A stretch of 20,750 nt of DNA from Candidatus Methanoperedentaceae archaeon (GTDB taxonomy: Archaea > Halobacteriota > Methanosarcinia > Methanosarcinales > Methanoperedenaceae), in the NCBI GenBank assembly GCA_014859785.1, contig JACUTP010000013.1:1-20750 (forward strand), in the 5' to 3' direction. This document shows, piece by piece, positions 20,654-20,750 of this stretch. The notes beneath the pieces were generated by a model. It searched no databases, was not told the origin of the DNA, and saw nothing but the letters and a program-made list of their open reading frames with translations. A program made the translations under genes and the position numbers. Each line of letters opens with the position of its first letter. The first letter of the stretch is position 1.

Positions 20654-20750
20654 ATTTCAATCCCTCAAAGGTCTGATTTTAACCCAACCTTCCCGACTTC
20701 ATCAACGCTTTGATTATCCATTTCAATCCCTCAAAGGTCTGATTTTAACG
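20654..20750 (-). CRISPR. Edge of a CRISPR array (two repeats, one full spacer)
   Basis: Two identical repeats lie at 20654-20683 and 20720-20749, with one 36-base spacer at 20684-20719; the last base belongs to the next spacer. The period is 66. Read on the minus strand the repeat begins GTTAAAATCAGACCTT and ends GAGGGATTGAAAT. The ATTGAAA 3' end is the usual one for archaeal type I and III repeats. This points to transcription leftward, with the leader beyond the right edge and the repeat at 20654 as the leader-distal end. No further repeat is present one period to the left. A preceding base also matches (20653 and 20719), so the repeat could be 31 bases. No cas gene is in the window. Confidence 0.9.

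Overview
The window comes from an archaeon, most likely a euryarchaeal methanogen or anaerobic methane oxidiser related to Methanosarcinales (including the Methanoperedens/ANME-2 type). RadA, a multi-OB RPA, PriS and a GINS subunit, eL42, eS27, aIF2-alpha and Nop10 are archaeal information-processing proteins. Catalytic and molybdopterin-binding subunits of formylmethanofuran dehydrogenase add the C1 pathway. Placement below that level is inference from gene content only. Genes are tightly packed, and no gap between genes exceeds 300 bases.

Layout. (1) 23-2998, minus strand: a recombination and repair block of RPA, RadA and archaeal phosphoglycolate phosphatase. (2) About 3040-4300, minus strand: a sharply AT-rich insert with a translationally coupled pair, a DUF6884-like protein and a GIY-YIG-like nuclease. 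This is the best candidate for a foreign, possibly defence-related module. (3) 4343-5951, minus strand: an Ogg1-type DNA glycosylase followed by an unrecognised protein with a possible caspase-like His/Cys arrangement. (4) 5985-10996, plus strand: the archaeal replication/translation super-operon priS, GINS, eL42, eS27, aIF2-alpha, Nop10 and a PAC2-family protein, with a zinc-ribbon methyltransferase at its end. Many of these genes overlap by a few bases. (5) 11009-14052: a DUF1015 protein divergent from a PurM/HypE-like protein, then a 44-residue lysine-rich ORF. (6) 14064-16812, minus strand: queC (preQ0 synthesis, for archaeosine in tRNA) and the ribosome-quality-control factor RqcH/NEMF. 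(7) 16936-19036, plus strand: an Fe-S protein, FwdB and FwdD, part of a formylmethanofuran dehydrogenase without its A and C subunits. (8) 19043-20478, minus strand: a CitG-like protein and a DUF447 protein, coupled by an ATGA overlap. (9) 20541-20750: a possible gene-tail remnant, then the edge of a CRISPR array that runs out of the window.

How they work together: regions 1, 3 and 4 hold core replication, repair, ribosome and tRNA/rRNA functions. Regions 6-8 mix tRNA modification, stalled-ribosome rescue, C1 metabolism and probable cofactor chemistry. The accessory parts are the AT-rich pair and the CRISPR edge. Several genes appear to be leaderless (a TATA-like box about 26-29 bases before the start codon and no Shine-Dalgarno), while genes inside operons have GGAG/GGTG sites.
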